Shown: positions 8,868 through 16,880 of the stretch, piece by piece
How the letters are laid out: each line of letters opens with the position of its first letter
Numbering within the stretch: position 1 is the first letter of the stretch
Source: Acidimicrobiales bacterium
Lineage (GTDB): Bacteria > Actinomycetota > Acidimicrobiia > Acidimicrobiales > RAAP-2
DNA: 64,000 bases
Assembly (NCBI GenBank): GCA_015478655.1
Contig: JADMIJ010000009.1
Location: 1 to 64,000 of the forward strand
Reading direction: 5' to 3'
Translations under genes and position numbers: made by a program
The notes under the pieces: generated by a model
What the model saw: the letters and a program-made list of their open reading frames with translations, nothing else
What the model was told of the DNA's origin: nothing
Databases searched by the model: none

Positions 8868-9155
8868 TGATACTCCCTCCTTAGGGTTCAACGCCGATTT
8901 GAACGCCGAACCGGTGGCGAACCGGACACCTTTCGACGCCGGGATACGTACCACTGCTCCAGTCCGTGGATTTCGACCCACTCGGGGGCCACGATCGGTC
9001 GGGTTGAATGTCCCGAATCCGATCACTGTGACCTTCCGTCCGGATCGAACCTCGGCGACGATCGTTTCGAACAGCACATCAACCACGTCTTCCACAACGG
9101 TGCGAGACGACATCGTCGACCCACTCACTGATTTGACGAGTTGAGATTTGTTCAC
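8475..9155 (-). CDS. hupB: HU-family nucleoid protein with histone-H1-like Lys/Arg/Ala tail
   Basis: The N-terminal HU domain (about 1-92) binds and bends DNA, with the arm motif RVGRNPRTGAVVRIPASKGV. The C-terminal 130 residues are a PAKKA/PARK-type basic tail, as in mycobacterial HupB/Hlp (226 aa here against about 205-215 there). The tail contains a 29-residue unit duplicated exactly in sequence (DNA period 87 bp). GTG at 9155, giving MNKSQLV, is chosen because GGAGGTGATC, fully complementary to the usual 16S tail, stands directly before it. GTG at 9161 lies inside that site. A second strong ribosome site and ATG occur inside the gene at 8867. Confidence 0.9.
   Translation of the reverse strand: MNKSQLVKSVSGSTMSSRTVVEDVVDVLFETIVAEVRSGRKVTVIGFGTFNPTDRGPRVGRNPRTGAVVRIPASKGVRFATGSAFKSALNPKEGVSMAVKKAAARRTVRKAPAKKTAARKSTAKKAVKKAPARKAPARKTAAKRTAAKRTAKKAPARKRTAKKAPARKTAARKSTAKRTAKKAPARKRTAKKAPARKTAARKSTARRTTKKRAPARKAVKRTAKRR
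8526..8700. repeat. Two 87-bp direct repeats in the HU tail
   Basis: An 87-bp unit occurs twice in tandem with only a few differences near its first edge, each encoding 29 residues of the basic tail (AKRTAKKAPARK and on). Such repeats expand or contract easily, so tail length is likely to vary between strains. Confidence 0.75.
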
Positions 9156-9445
9156 GATCACCTCCTCAGCGATACGTAACCCCTACTAGCAAAATGGGTT
9201 TTTGCGGCCAGGTCAAGGACCTTTGCGCGCGACGCGACCACGCGCCCACGCCGTGCGCGTGGCGCGCTCGAGAGTTCAGCGCGTCGTTGTGAACGAAACT
9301 CCGGCACGCTCACGATCGACCATGGACAGAAAACCGTTTGTTTGCAAGGATTATTTGGCATCGGCGCTCGTGCGCCGTGATCGTGCGCCTCGGGTGCGCT
9401 GCTACACATCGACGTCGAAAGCACCGATTGCGAGCCGCATATCCG
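9156..9445. other. Divergent hup-virD4 intergenic region with inverted repeats
   Basis: About 290 bases without a gene. It holds the hup promoter and a GC-rich near-perfect inverted repeat: arms at 9241-9251 and 9257-9266, one bulged base, five-base loop. An AT-richer stretch follows (9310-9360), leading to the VirD4-type gene. Hairpins beside relaxase and coupling-protein genes make this a candidate transfer origin, but no nic consensus was recognised. Confidence 0.4.
9187..9216 (-). promoter_or_regulatory. hupB: Candidate hupB promoter
   Basis: On the minus strand TTGACC is followed by 18 bases and TTGCTA, about 30 bases upstream of the GTG start and its ribosome site. The -35 element overlaps the small palindrome GGTCAAGGACC (9211-9221), which could be an operator. 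Confidence 0.45.
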
Positions 9446-10930
9446 ATGGAAAATAATTCTTCGTCAGTACCCTCCTCAGCCGCTACTTCGTGCCATCGCG
9501 CCGCATTGAGTGCATCGGCAGACGCGGACCACGGCGCGTATCTGGGGCACGATGAGCTCGGTTGGCACTTCGTCGAACCTCAGCATTCGGTGATGATCCT
9601 CGGTCCGCCGCGGTCGGGTAAGACGACATCGCTGATCATTCCCAATGTGTTGGCCAGCAACGGGGCGGTGGTGTCCACGTCGACCAAACCGGATGTCATG
9701 GCGGCGACCTTGTCGGCGCGTTCAGCACTCGGCACCTGCCTCCTGTTCGATCCGACCGGGTGGGTCGAACCACCCCGCGGGGTGCTCCCCCTCCGGTGGT
9801 CCCCGTTGCAGTCCTGCACCACATGGATGGGGGCGCTGGCCATGGCCCGGTCCCTGGTCGAGGTGGGGTCGCCGTCCGGCGCCACCGGGGGCCGGCGGGG
9901 CGATGGATCACACTGGAGCGAGCGCGCCCAGGCCCTGCTGGCACCACTGCTGCATGCCGCCGCCCTGGATGGTGCCACCATGCGCACCGTCCTGACCTGG
10001 GTCGATCGCCGACAAGCGCTGCCGGCCCAGCAGATTCTGGCCGGCGGGCCCCGTCGATCCACCGAGCTGGCCCGGAATCTGCTCGACGGGATCGCCGCCA
10101 CCGACGAACGGGAGCTCAGCGGCATCTGGTCCACGGCCTCGGGATCGCTCACTGCCTTCCGGTCAGACCATGCCCTCGAGGTCACCGCCGACCCGGACTT
10201 CGACCCGCCCCGCTTCGTGGGCTCGTCGGACACCATATTCATTGCCGCCCCGGCCCACCGCCAGAGCCTGGTCGCCCCGATGGTGGTGGGCCTCATCGAA
10301 GACATCCGACAGGCGTGCTACGCACGCAGCGCCCAACTCCCCCTCGGAGGCCGATCGGGTCCACCCGTCCTGCTGGCTCTTGACGAGGTGGCGAACATCG
10401 CCCCCCTCCCCGACCTGCCCTCGATGATCAGCGAGGGAGGCGGACAGGGCCTGGTCACGGTGGCGTGCCTGCAGGACCTCTCGCAGGCGCGGGATCGGTG
10501 GCCTGAGCGGGCGGACGGCTTTCCCTCCTTGTTCGGCACCACGGTGGTGCTCCCGGGCATCGGGGATGTGCGGACGCTCGAGGCCCTGTCCACGCTGGCC
10601 GGCGATGAGGAGATTCCCACCCGGACGGTCTCTGCCGGCCGGACCCTCACCGACCGGCCCATGGTCGACCTGTTCACCGGAGGCCGGCCGCAGCACGGCG
10701 AGAGCGTGTCGACATTGTGGCGAAGGCGGCTGCCCCCCGACCAGATCGCCCGCGGCCAACCCGGTCACGCGCTCGCCTTCGACCATCGCAATCGTCCCGC
10801 GTGGTTCCCTATGGCGCCCTCCCACGCCGTCGAACCATGGCGGACCCTGCGCGGCCTCCAACGCACAAGCCATCGACCGGAGCCGGCGCACGATCGATCG
10901 CGTCTGCCCGTGCCCGGCCTCGAGCGTTGA
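9446..10930 (+). CDS. VirD4/TraG-type conjugative coupling ATPase, soluble form
   Basis: 494-aa RecA-like motor of the type IV secretion coupling-protein family, which brings DNA-relaxase complexes to a transfer channel. Walker A GPPRSGKT is at 53-60, and Walker B ends LLALDEVANIAPLPDLP at about 309-325. The following ISEGGGQGL and TraM-recognition-like C-terminus fit TraG/VirD4. It lacks the N-terminal membrane helices of typical VirD4, as in some Gram-positive forms. ATG at 9446 is used. It is convergent with the relaxase gene, and no VirB4, VirB6 or other channel gene is in the window, so it may be a remnant or a minimal mobilisation pair. Confidence 0.8.
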   Translation: MENNSSSVPSSAATSCHRAALSASADADHGAYLGHDELGWHFVEPQHSVMILGPPRSGKTTSLIIPNVLASNGAVVSTSTKPDVMAATLSARSALGTCLLFDPTGWVEPPRGVLPLRWSPLQSCTTWMGALAMARSLVEVGSPSGATGGRRGDGSHWSERAQALLAPLLHAAALDGATMRTVLTWVDRRQALPAQQILAGGPRRSTELARNLLDGIAATDERELSGIWSTASGSLTAFRSDHALEVTADPDFDPPRFVGSSDTIFIAAPAHRQSLVAPMVVGLIEDIRQACYARSAQLPLGGRSGPPVLLALDEVANIAPLPDLPSMISEGGGQGLVTVACLQDLSQARDRWPERADGFPSLFGTTVVLPGIGDVRTLEALSTLAGDEEIPTRTVSAGRTLTDRPMVDLFTGGRPQHGESVSTLWRRRLPPDQIARGQPGHALAFDHRNRPAWFPMAPSHAVEPWRTLRGLQRTSHRPEPAHDRSRLPVPGLER

Positions 10931-10949
10931 CCGTTGGTGGATCGAGCGG

Positions 10950-12272
10950 TCATCGGGTCAGGTGATGGGACGGTTCACGCCGGTCCGCCCGTGAAGCCGG
11001 GTCTGTTCGACTCCGGCCGTGGTCGAGCTGCAGCCCGACCGTCGCAGGGGATCGGCCGACCCCGACGGCCCGGTCGCTACGGAGGGCCGGACCGGCCAGG
11101 ATGGCCGCGCTCTCTCGCTCCAGGGCCCGGGCCACCTCTCGGGCCGGCCATCGTCGCCCGGCGCCCATCGGCGGACCTGAGGCCTCTGCCATCCGCGAGG
11201 CGACGGACTCGACCACGCGTGCCGTCGCCCCGAGAGTGGATGCGGCCGCCACCACCGCCACCAGGTCACGCGGGGCCACCGTCCGGTTGCCATGGGCGAA
11301 CTCCCCCAGCCCGTCCCGCACCCGTTGGGGATCGATCTCGTTGCCGGCCTCCAGGTTCCGCTTGCTCCCGACCACCAGGGTCAAGTCGCCGAGGTCGAAC
11401 CCGAAGTCCGCGGCTCGCCGCTTCCACTCGAGCATCAACGATTCGACCGTGCGGGTGCGGTTCTTGTCGGGACGCGTGGCGTGGAACGCTCCGTGGCGGG
11501 ACGGGCGTTGCGACGGACCGGCCCGCGTGTACCGATACTCCTCCATGGCGGCCGAACGTTGCGAAAACAGTCGACGCAAACTCCCGGCCACACCGATCAC
11601 GTCGCCGAGACCCGAGGCACGCAGGTCCCAGGTGGCACCGATTCGCCCGCCCAGTTCGAGGCGGAGCCGGGCGTGGTACACGCCCCGTGCCGCGTGAGCG
11701 TGCGCATAGACCCGCCTGCTGTCCACCGCAGACCACGACCCGTCGACGCCCTGAGCCACGTTGGCCACCACCACGTGCGTGTGGAGGTGCGGATCGAGGG
11801 TCCGACTGGTGCGATGGACGAAATGACCCGACACCGCCCCCGTGGAGGGCAAGAGGCTGACATCTCCGCCCCGGGCCCGGCGCACGCCCACTGCCGCCCG
11901 TCCCAGGTAGTCGGTGGCGTCGTTCACCGCCTCCCGGTGACCGGCACCGACCTCAGTGGCGATCTCCTTCGGAGCCAGCAGGTGCAGGAGGCTCACCGAC
12001 TTGGGTGCGGCGAAGGTCAGGTCGTAGGCGGCCACGCTGCCAGCCCCGCGCCGGACCCGCAGCGACCTTCCGGACACCGGGTCCCGGCCGGCCAGCACCT
12101 CGGCAAAGGCCTGCGGCTCAACGGTGCCCCGCAGGCCCAGGCCGACGGATCCGCCGCCCGACCACATCCCCGGATCCTCGCCCGCCACCAGGGTCCCCTC
12201 CGCCCTACCGGGGACGAGGTCGTTCACGTAGTAGTGGTGGCCGCCCTCGCGGACCACATGGATTCTCAGCAC
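10950..12272 (-). CDS. MobF (TrwC/TraI)-family relaxase domain protein
   Basis: HUH endonuclease that would nick an origin of transfer and attach to the 5' end through tyrosine. The N-terminus has the tyrosine pair HHYYVND (residues 12-18), the family block DLTFAAPKSVSLLHLL (about 84-99), and the metal triad in LDPHLHTHVV (His162, 164, 166). At 440 aa it is only the relaxase part; the helicase domain of TrwC/TraI is absent and the C-terminus is basic and low in complexity. GTG at 12272 follows GGGAGGT by nine bases; the upstream ATG at 12308 has weaker support. The upstream stretch 12300-12360 is markedly AT-rich for this genome. Confidence 0.82.
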   Translation of the reverse strand: MLRIHVVREGGHHYYVNDLVPGRAEGTLVAGEDPGMWSGGGSVGLGLRGTVEPQAFAEVLAGRDPVSGRSLRVRRGAGSVAAYDLTFAAPKSVSLLHLLAPKEIATEVGAGHREAVNDATDYLGRAAVGVRRARGGDVSLLPSTGAVSGHFVHRTSRTLDPHLHTHVVVANVAQGVDGSWSAVDSRRVYAHAHAARGVYHARLRLELGGRIGATWDLRASGLGDVIGVAGSLRRLFSQRSAAMEEYRYTRAGPSQRPSRHGAFHATRPDKNRTRTVESLMLEWKRRAADFGFDLGDLTLVVGSKRNLEAGNEIDPQRVRDGLGEFAHGNRTVAPRDLVAVVAAASTLGATARVVESVASRMAEASGPPMGAGRRWPAREVARALERESAAILAGPALRSDRAVGVGRSPATVGLQLDHGRSRTDPASRADRREPSHHLTR

Positions 12273-12339
12273 GACCCGGGACCTCCCGCCCAGATCGTAC
12301 TGAATCATGATGTTTCAGACAATACCATATCTTTTTATG

Positions 12340-13344
12340 TCATTTGGAATCTGGATAACGCGCCAGGATCCGCGAGGCCGCATCGGCGGCCAGTGATTGG
12401 TACTCCGGGGGATCCACCACCCGGGCATCGGGGCCCAGGCGAAGCAGCAGGCGCTCCAGCCAGGCGTCTCCCCCCACGAAGAGCTCGAGCTCGACACGTC
12501 CGTCCACCGACACGGGAGGTCCGGTGGAGGGAACCGACTCGAGCAGCCAGGCCATGGCCGGGTCGAGGGAGATCCGCACTCTCCGGCTGTCGGGGCCCGG
12601 GACAAAGGGGTCGAACCCGGGGGAGCCGGCATCTCCCTGCCCCTCCCCACCGACTCCGCCACCCTCGCCGGGATCGACCGGTGGGCCGGCGACGCCGTCT
12701 CCGGCCTCTGGGTCTCCTGGAATCGCATCCGCCCCTCGGATGCGGTCGACCCGGAAACGCCGCAGGTCGCCGGCCGTGCTGCACCTGGCGTCGACATACC
12801 AGTGGCCCTGCGAGGCGAAGACCCGGACCGGCGCGATCTCCCGTTCGGTGACCCGATCGGTCGATGCCGAGTAATAGGAGATCGACAGCCGTTGGCCGGC
12901 GGCGGCCGCATCACGCACCAGCGGCAACAACTCCGGCGCGTCGAGCTCCACCGCGATCCCTTCGCCCCCCAAAGCCCGGTCGAGCTTGTCCAGGGCCCTG
13001 GACAGGGCCCCGCTCTCGTCGCTGCCGGAAACGGCAAGCAGGGCCCGGGCCGATGTGGCCAGGGCGAAGCCCTCGGACGGGCTCAGCCGGCGCGGCCGGG
13101 CCAGCGCCGTGCCCACCCGTGTGGACACCGTGGTGTCGGTGACCACGATCTCCATGAGCTGGTCCGGGGTATAGGGAGGAACACCGCAGCACGCGGCCAT
13201 CTCGAGCTCGGTGACCAGCGCCTCGGGAGTGAGCTCGAAGCGGGCGGCGATCTGGTCGATCGGAGCCTCGCCGACCTGGGCCAGCCAGGCCAGGATGGCC
13301 AACAGGCGACGGAGGCGGACGGCGGTGTCGGCCCTGGCGGTCAC
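12340..13344 (-). CDS. pafC: WYL-domain transcriptional regulator, PafC-like
   Basis: 334-aa regulator with an N-terminal winged-helix part (about 1-70), a WYL ligand/ssDNA-sensing domain centred on SISYYSASTDRVTEREI and GHWYVDARCSTAGDLRRFRVDR (about 155-205 region), and a C-terminal WCX extension. Between them is a Gly/Asp/Pro-rich insert (about 205-245). PafB and PafC form a heterodimer that activates DNA-damage genes in mycobacteria. Here the GTG overlaps the pafB stop (GTGA), so the pair is coupled as in other actinobacteria, but no Pup-proteasome or tatA gene is adjacent. Confidence 0.85.
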   Translation of the reverse strand: MTARADTAVRLRRLLAILAWLAQVGEAPIDQIAARFELTPEALVTELEMAACCGVPPYTPDQLMEIVVTDTTVSTRVGTALARPRRLSPSEGFALATSARALLAVSGSDESGALSRALDKLDRALGGEGIAVELDAPELLPLVRDAAAAGQRLSISYYSASTDRVTEREIAPVRVFASQGHWYVDARCSTAGDLRRFRVDRIRGADAIPGDPEAGDGVAGPPVDPGEGGGVGGEGQGDAGSPGFDPFVPGPDSRRVRISLDPAMAWLLESVPSTGPPVSVDGRVELELFVGGDAWLERLLLRLGPDARVVDPPEYQSLAADAASRILARYPDSK

Positions 13345-14318
13345 CGGCTGGACCTGTCGCCGGCTCCACTGGCCCGGCGGGCTCCACTGTCCACCAGGCG
13401 CTCGACGACCGCGGCGCGCACGGATTCTGGGCCCAACACCACGGCATGATCCAACAGTTCGAGGACCCAGAGAAGGAGCGCGTCAACATCGGTCACCGGG
13501 AGCCGCACCACCACCCCGCCGTTGTCCCGGTGCTCCACGACCGCATCGGCGCCGAGCTCCGCCACCACCCGTCCCGACTCGGCACCGTCGATGAGCACGT
13601 CCACCTCGATCTCCTCCCCAGCCCCGAACTGCCAGGGGTCGCGCCCGAAGGTCGAGTCGATGTCGAAGTCCGACGGCACCTGGGCCGACGACGGCTCACC
13701 GAGCTCGGGCACGCCCTCGATCCGGTCGACGCGGAAGGTCCGGGCCTCGCCCCGGTCGCGATCGAACCCGACGAGGTACCAATTGCCGGTCCGGAACCGG
13801 AGACCGGCCCCGTCCACGTGGCGCCTCTTCCCGCGGTAGTCGAACTCGACGGAGGCGCCCTGGCGGATGGCGTCGAACAGGACGGCCAGGGCCGGCAGTC
13901 CGTCGATCAGCCGCAGATCCACCAGCGGGGCTGCTGATTCGCGGCTCGTCGACTCCTCGCTGGCGCCCAATTTCAACAGGGCATCCTGGCCGATAGGCTC
14001 GCCCAGGTGGACTCCGGCGACGGCCAAGTTCAGTGCAGCCTGCTCCTCCGGCTCCAGACCGAGGTCGGGAAGGTAGTAGGAGTCGGGGTCAACCCGATAC
14101 CCGAGTTGCTCCTCGCCGCCGATGGGCACCACGATCACCGGCACCCCCTCGTCCCGGAGCAGCCGCTTGTCTCGCTCGAACGCCTGGCGCCGGGCCCCGT
14201 GGGCGTCCGGGTACCCCGGCACCCGGTTGGCGATCTCACGCAGGCTCAGCGGGTGCGGTGTGTCGAGGAGCACCAACAGCAGGTCAGTCACCCGTTCAAG
14301 CCGATCGAGACGTTGCAC
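13341..14318 (-). CDS. pafB: WYL-domain transcriptional regulator, PafB-like
   Basis: 325-aa partner of PafC. The N-terminus VQRLDRLERVTDLLLVLL leads into the winged helix (FERDKRLLRDEGVPV, about residues 44-58). The WYL domain has VEFDYRGKRRHVDG and GNWYLVGFDRDRGEARTFRVDR. The WCX domain ends the protein. GTG at 14318 is preferred: it matches where PafB proteins begin, and TAGATT lies seven bases upstream, suggesting leaderless initiation. TTG at 14327 and ATG at 14384 are in frame, but the latter lies inside ctaG. Confidence 0.85.
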   Translation of the reverse strand: MQRLDRLERVTDLLLVLLDTPHPLSLREIANRVPGYPDAHGARRQAFERDKRLLRDEGVPVIVVPIGGEEQLGYRVDPDSYYLPDLGLEPEEQAALNLAVAGVHLGEPIGQDALLKLGASEESTSRESAAPLVDLRLIDGLPALAVLFDAIRQGASVEFDYRGKRRHVDGAGLRFRTGNWYLVGFDRDRGEARTFRVDRIEGVPELGEPSSAQVPSDFDIDSTFGRDPWQFGAGEEIEVDVLIDGAESGRVVAELGADAVVEHRDNGGVVVRLPVTDVDALLLWVLELLDHAVVLGPESVRAAVVERLVDSGARRASGAGDRSSR

Positions 14319-14325
14319 CGGGGTC

Positions 14326-14331
14326 AATCTA
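14326..14331 (-). promoter_or_regulatory. Probable -10 box of leaderless pafBC transcript
   Basis: TAGATT on the minus strand, seven bases before GTG 14318, in the 38-base divergent gap between pafB and ctaG. No Shine-Dalgarno sequence is present. Confidence 0.4.
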
Positions 14332-14356
14332 GAACCCTGAAGGCGAGTTTCTGATC

Positions 14357-15385
14357 GTGGGGGCGGTGACCAGCCCCTACGCATGGGATCCCCATCTGGT
14401 CACCTGGTCGATTCTGATTCTGGCTGCGGCCCTGGTGGTCGGCGGCCACCGCCGCCTGTCGCGCACCGTCGAGCGCCCTATCCCATGGACCCGACACCAG
14501 ATCGTCCTCTTCGCTGGTGCCTTCGCTGCTTCGGTGGTCGCCCTCACTTGGCCGATGGCCGACCTCGCCGCCCACTGGTCGCTCACCGCCCTCGTCACCC
14601 AGCGGTTGGTCCTGCTGCTGGCCGTAGCCCCCATGCTCCTGCTGGGCCTCCCCTACGACCTCATCCAATGGCTCACCCGTCCCGCCGCCCTCGACGCCGT
14701 CCTGAACCGCCTCCAACGACCGCCACTGGCCGTCGCCACCGTGACCGTCCTGGTGGTGGGATCGATGACCCCGGCCCTGGTCCGGGCCCAGGCCACCTCT
14801 CCCCTGGCCCGGGGCGGCCTGGATGCGCTCATCGTCGTGGCCGGGCTGGTGCTCTGGATCCCGGTGCTGGGCCGGATACCGGGCATCCTCCGGCTCAAAC
14901 CCGTCGTTCGCTTCGGCTACCTGGTGATCCAGGCCGTCGTCCCGGCCTTCCTGTCCTTCATCTACATCTTCGCCGTCCACCCTCTCTATCCGACGTTTGC
15001 CCGGTCCCACGCCGCCATCGGCATGCGCCCGCTCAACGACCAGCAGATCGCCGGGTTCGTCTCGAAACTGAGCATGTTGTTGATCCTGCTCTCGGTGGGC
15101 GCCGTGGTGCTGGCCCGGGCCTCGACCTCGGATGCGGAGCTCGGCGACAATGACCCCCTGGTTTGGGCCGACGTCGAGCGGGAGTTCGAACGGGCCGACC
15201 GGCGCAGCTCCAAGGTCGTGACCGGGTCGTCGACGGGACCCTCCGTTCCGCCCGGATCTGACCCGGCGGATGGGATTGATCCCGGACGCGCATCGGGCCC
15301 CGGCAGTGCGACCGGTCATGACTTCACCGACCACCGGTCCGGATCGGTGGATCCCCCCGACACCGACCCGCCCGACACTCCCTGA
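14357..15385 (+). CDS. ctaG: Cytochrome c oxidase assembly factor CtaG, caa3-type
   Basis: 342-aa membrane protein with about seven helices: first near residues 16-30, then 50-68, 78-98, 120-140, 150-170, 185-205 and 230-248. It is followed by a polar, Pro/Asp/Ser-rich cytoplasmic tail of about 80 residues. The pattern AHWSLTALVTQRLVLLLAVAPMLLLG, split across helix 3, is typical of the caa3_CtaG family, which helps copper insertion into cytochrome oxidase. It starts with GTG and is divergent from pafB. No oxidase subunits are in the window. Confidence 0.85.
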   Translation: MGAVTSPYAWDPHLVTWSILILAAALVVGGHRRLSRTVERPIPWTRHQIVLFAGAFAASVVALTWPMADLAAHWSLTALVTQRLVLLLAVAPMLLLGLPYDLIQWLTRPAALDAVLNRLQRPPLAVATVTVLVVGSMTPALVRAQATSPLARGGLDALIVVAGLVLWIPVLGRIPGILRLKPVVRFGYLVIQAVVPAFLSFIYIFAVHPLYPTFARSHAAIGMRPLNDQQIAGFVSKLSMLLILLSVGAVVLARASTSDAELGDNDPLVWADVEREFERADRRSSKVVTGSSTGPSVPPGSDPADGIDPGRASGPGSATGHDFTDHRSGSVDPPDTDPPDTP

Positions 15386-15443
15386 CAGAGCGCCGCCGAC
15401 CCTCGGCGAACGACCATGGCGGGCGCAGCCGCCAACGCATCCC

Positions 15444-15449
15444 TAGCAT
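15444..15449 (+). promoter_or_regulatory. Probable -10 box of leaderless carboxyltransferase transcript
   Basis: TAGCAT, six bases, then GTG at 15456. No ribosome binding site is visible. Confidence 0.45.
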
Positions 15450-15455
15450 GGGAAC

Positions 15456-16814
15456 GTGACCCTGCAAGCGCCTTCGGCGCCGATCTTCCGCCGGCTTGTC
15501 ACCGGAACGGTCCAGGCCGGTGTCGAGGAGTGGGGCGGCCGACATGTCATGGTGGCGCGCTCGGTGTCCTCCCTGCGCCGCGGGGCGCTGTCCATGGAGG
15601 ACGGCGAGACCATCCGGGTGGCGGCGGCATCGGCGCTGTCCTTCCGGATACCGATGGTGATGGTGCTGGCGTCCAGCGGTGCGGACGTGTCGGCCGGGGT
15701 GGCATCGCTGCACGGATGGGGCCAGGCGGCGCGGGCCTTGACCATGTGCTCTGGGATCGTGCCCGTCGTGGTGGTGGTGACCGGGCCGGCCATCTCGGGG
15801 CCGGCGCTCCTCTTGGGCATCGCCGACCTGGTGGTGATGACCACCGACGCCTTCGCCTTCGTCTCGGGGCCGGCCATGGTCGAGGACTTCACCGGTGTGC
15901 GGATCGGCATCCACCAGCTGGGTGGAGCCGCCATGCATGCCCGGTCGAGCGGGCTGTGTGCCATCGAGGCCGCAACCGAGGAGGATGCGCTGGCCCATGT
16001 TGCCCACCTGCTGAGCCTGCTTCCGTCCCATGCCGATGAGCTGGCCCCGACCCTGTTGACCGACGATCCGCCCGATCGCCAGGTCGGGGAGCTCCGCGAG
16101 ATCATTCCGTCCCGGGCCACCAGCTCCTACGACGTGCGCCGGGTGGCCGCGGCGCTGGCCGACGACAACGACGTGACCGAGTTGTGGACGAGGTGGTCGC
16201 CCCAGCTGGTGACGGCACTGGGGCGCATCGGCGCACGGACCGTCGGGTTCATCGCCAACCAACCGCAGGCACTGGCCGGGACGCTCGACATCGCCGCCTC
16301 GCAGAAGGGGGCCCGCTTCGTCCGCTTCTGCGACGCCTTCAACCTCCCGCTGGTGACGTTGGTGGACACGCCCGGATTCCTGCCGGGCAAGGACCTCGAG
16401 TGGAGGGGGATGATCCGCCACGGGGCCGAGCTGGCCTTCGCCTACGCCGAGGCCACCGTGCCCAGGGTGTGCGTCATCCTGCGCAAGGCCTTCGGGGGCG
16501 CCTACATCGTGATGGACTCCAAGGGACTCGGCAACGACCTCTGCTTTGCCTGGCCGGGCGCCGAGATCGCGGTGATGGGCGCCGAAGGGGCGGTGCAGAT
16601 CCTGCATCGGCGGGCACGCCCCGAGGATCAGGAATCGTTGCGGGCCGACTACTCCGAGCGGTTCCTGACCCCGTGGCAGGCCTCCGAACGGGGATTCGTG
16701 GACGCCGTGATCGACCCCGGTGACACCCGGGCCGTGGTCGCTGATGCGCTCGGCGCGCTGGAGACATCACGGGAGATGCTGCCCGGCCGCAAGCACACCG
16801 TGGGGCCGATGTAG
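15456..16814 (+). CDS. Acyl-CoA carboxylase carboxyltransferase (AccD-like)
   Basis: 452-aa biotin-dependent carboxyltransferase with two crotonase-like halves. It would pass CO2 from biotin to acetyl- or propionyl-type CoA. The N-half has GPAISGPALLLGIADLVVMT and the C-half has VDTPGFLPGKDLEWRG and RKAFGGAYIVMDSKGLG, which form the acyl-CoA and biotin oxyanion sites. It is shorter than typical AccD5/PccB (about 510-550 aa), lacking part of the N-terminus, and no biotin carboxylase gene is adjacent. The preferred acyl-CoA is unknown. GTG start, probably leaderless. Confidence 0.82.
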   Translation: MTLQAPSAPIFRRLVTGTVQAGVEEWGGRHVMVARSVSSLRRGALSMEDGETIRVAAASALSFRIPMVMVLASSGADVSAGVASLHGWGQAARALTMCSGIVPVVVVVTGPAISGPALLLGIADLVVMTTDAFAFVSGPAMVEDFTGVRIGIHQLGGAAMHARSSGLCAIEAATEEDALAHVAHLLSLLPSHADELAPTLLTDDPPDRQVGELREIIPSRATSSYDVRRVAAALADDNDVTELWTRWSPQLVTALGRIGARTVGFIANQPQALAGTLDIAASQKGARFVRFCDAFNLPLVTLVDTPGFLPGKDLEWRGMIRHGAELAFAYAEATVPRVCVILRKAFGGAYIVMDSKGLGNDLCFAWPGAEIAVMGAEGAVQILHRRARPEDQESLRADYSERFLTPWQASERGFVDAVIDPGDTRAVVADALGALETSREMLPGRKHTVGPM

Positions 16815-16880
16815 GTTCCAGATGTAAGTTCGCCAGCGTGGACTAGGGCGTCGTACAAGCCGGCGTGCCGGTGGACCCCA

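Noticed and set aside
8485-9144. 219-aa plus-strand hydrophobic frame (AGAFLAVRL repeats)
   Set aside because: It is the reverse complement of the Lys/Ala-rich HU tail. The repeats make it look like a membrane protein, but it has no start signal.
8475-9161. HU start at GTG 9161
   Set aside because: That GTG is part of the ribosome binding site GGAGGTGATC; GTG 9155 gives the normal MNK start.
12397-13449. A 350-aa plus-strand frame across pafC and the pafB end
   Set aside because: Antisense shadow of real WYL genes, without motifs.
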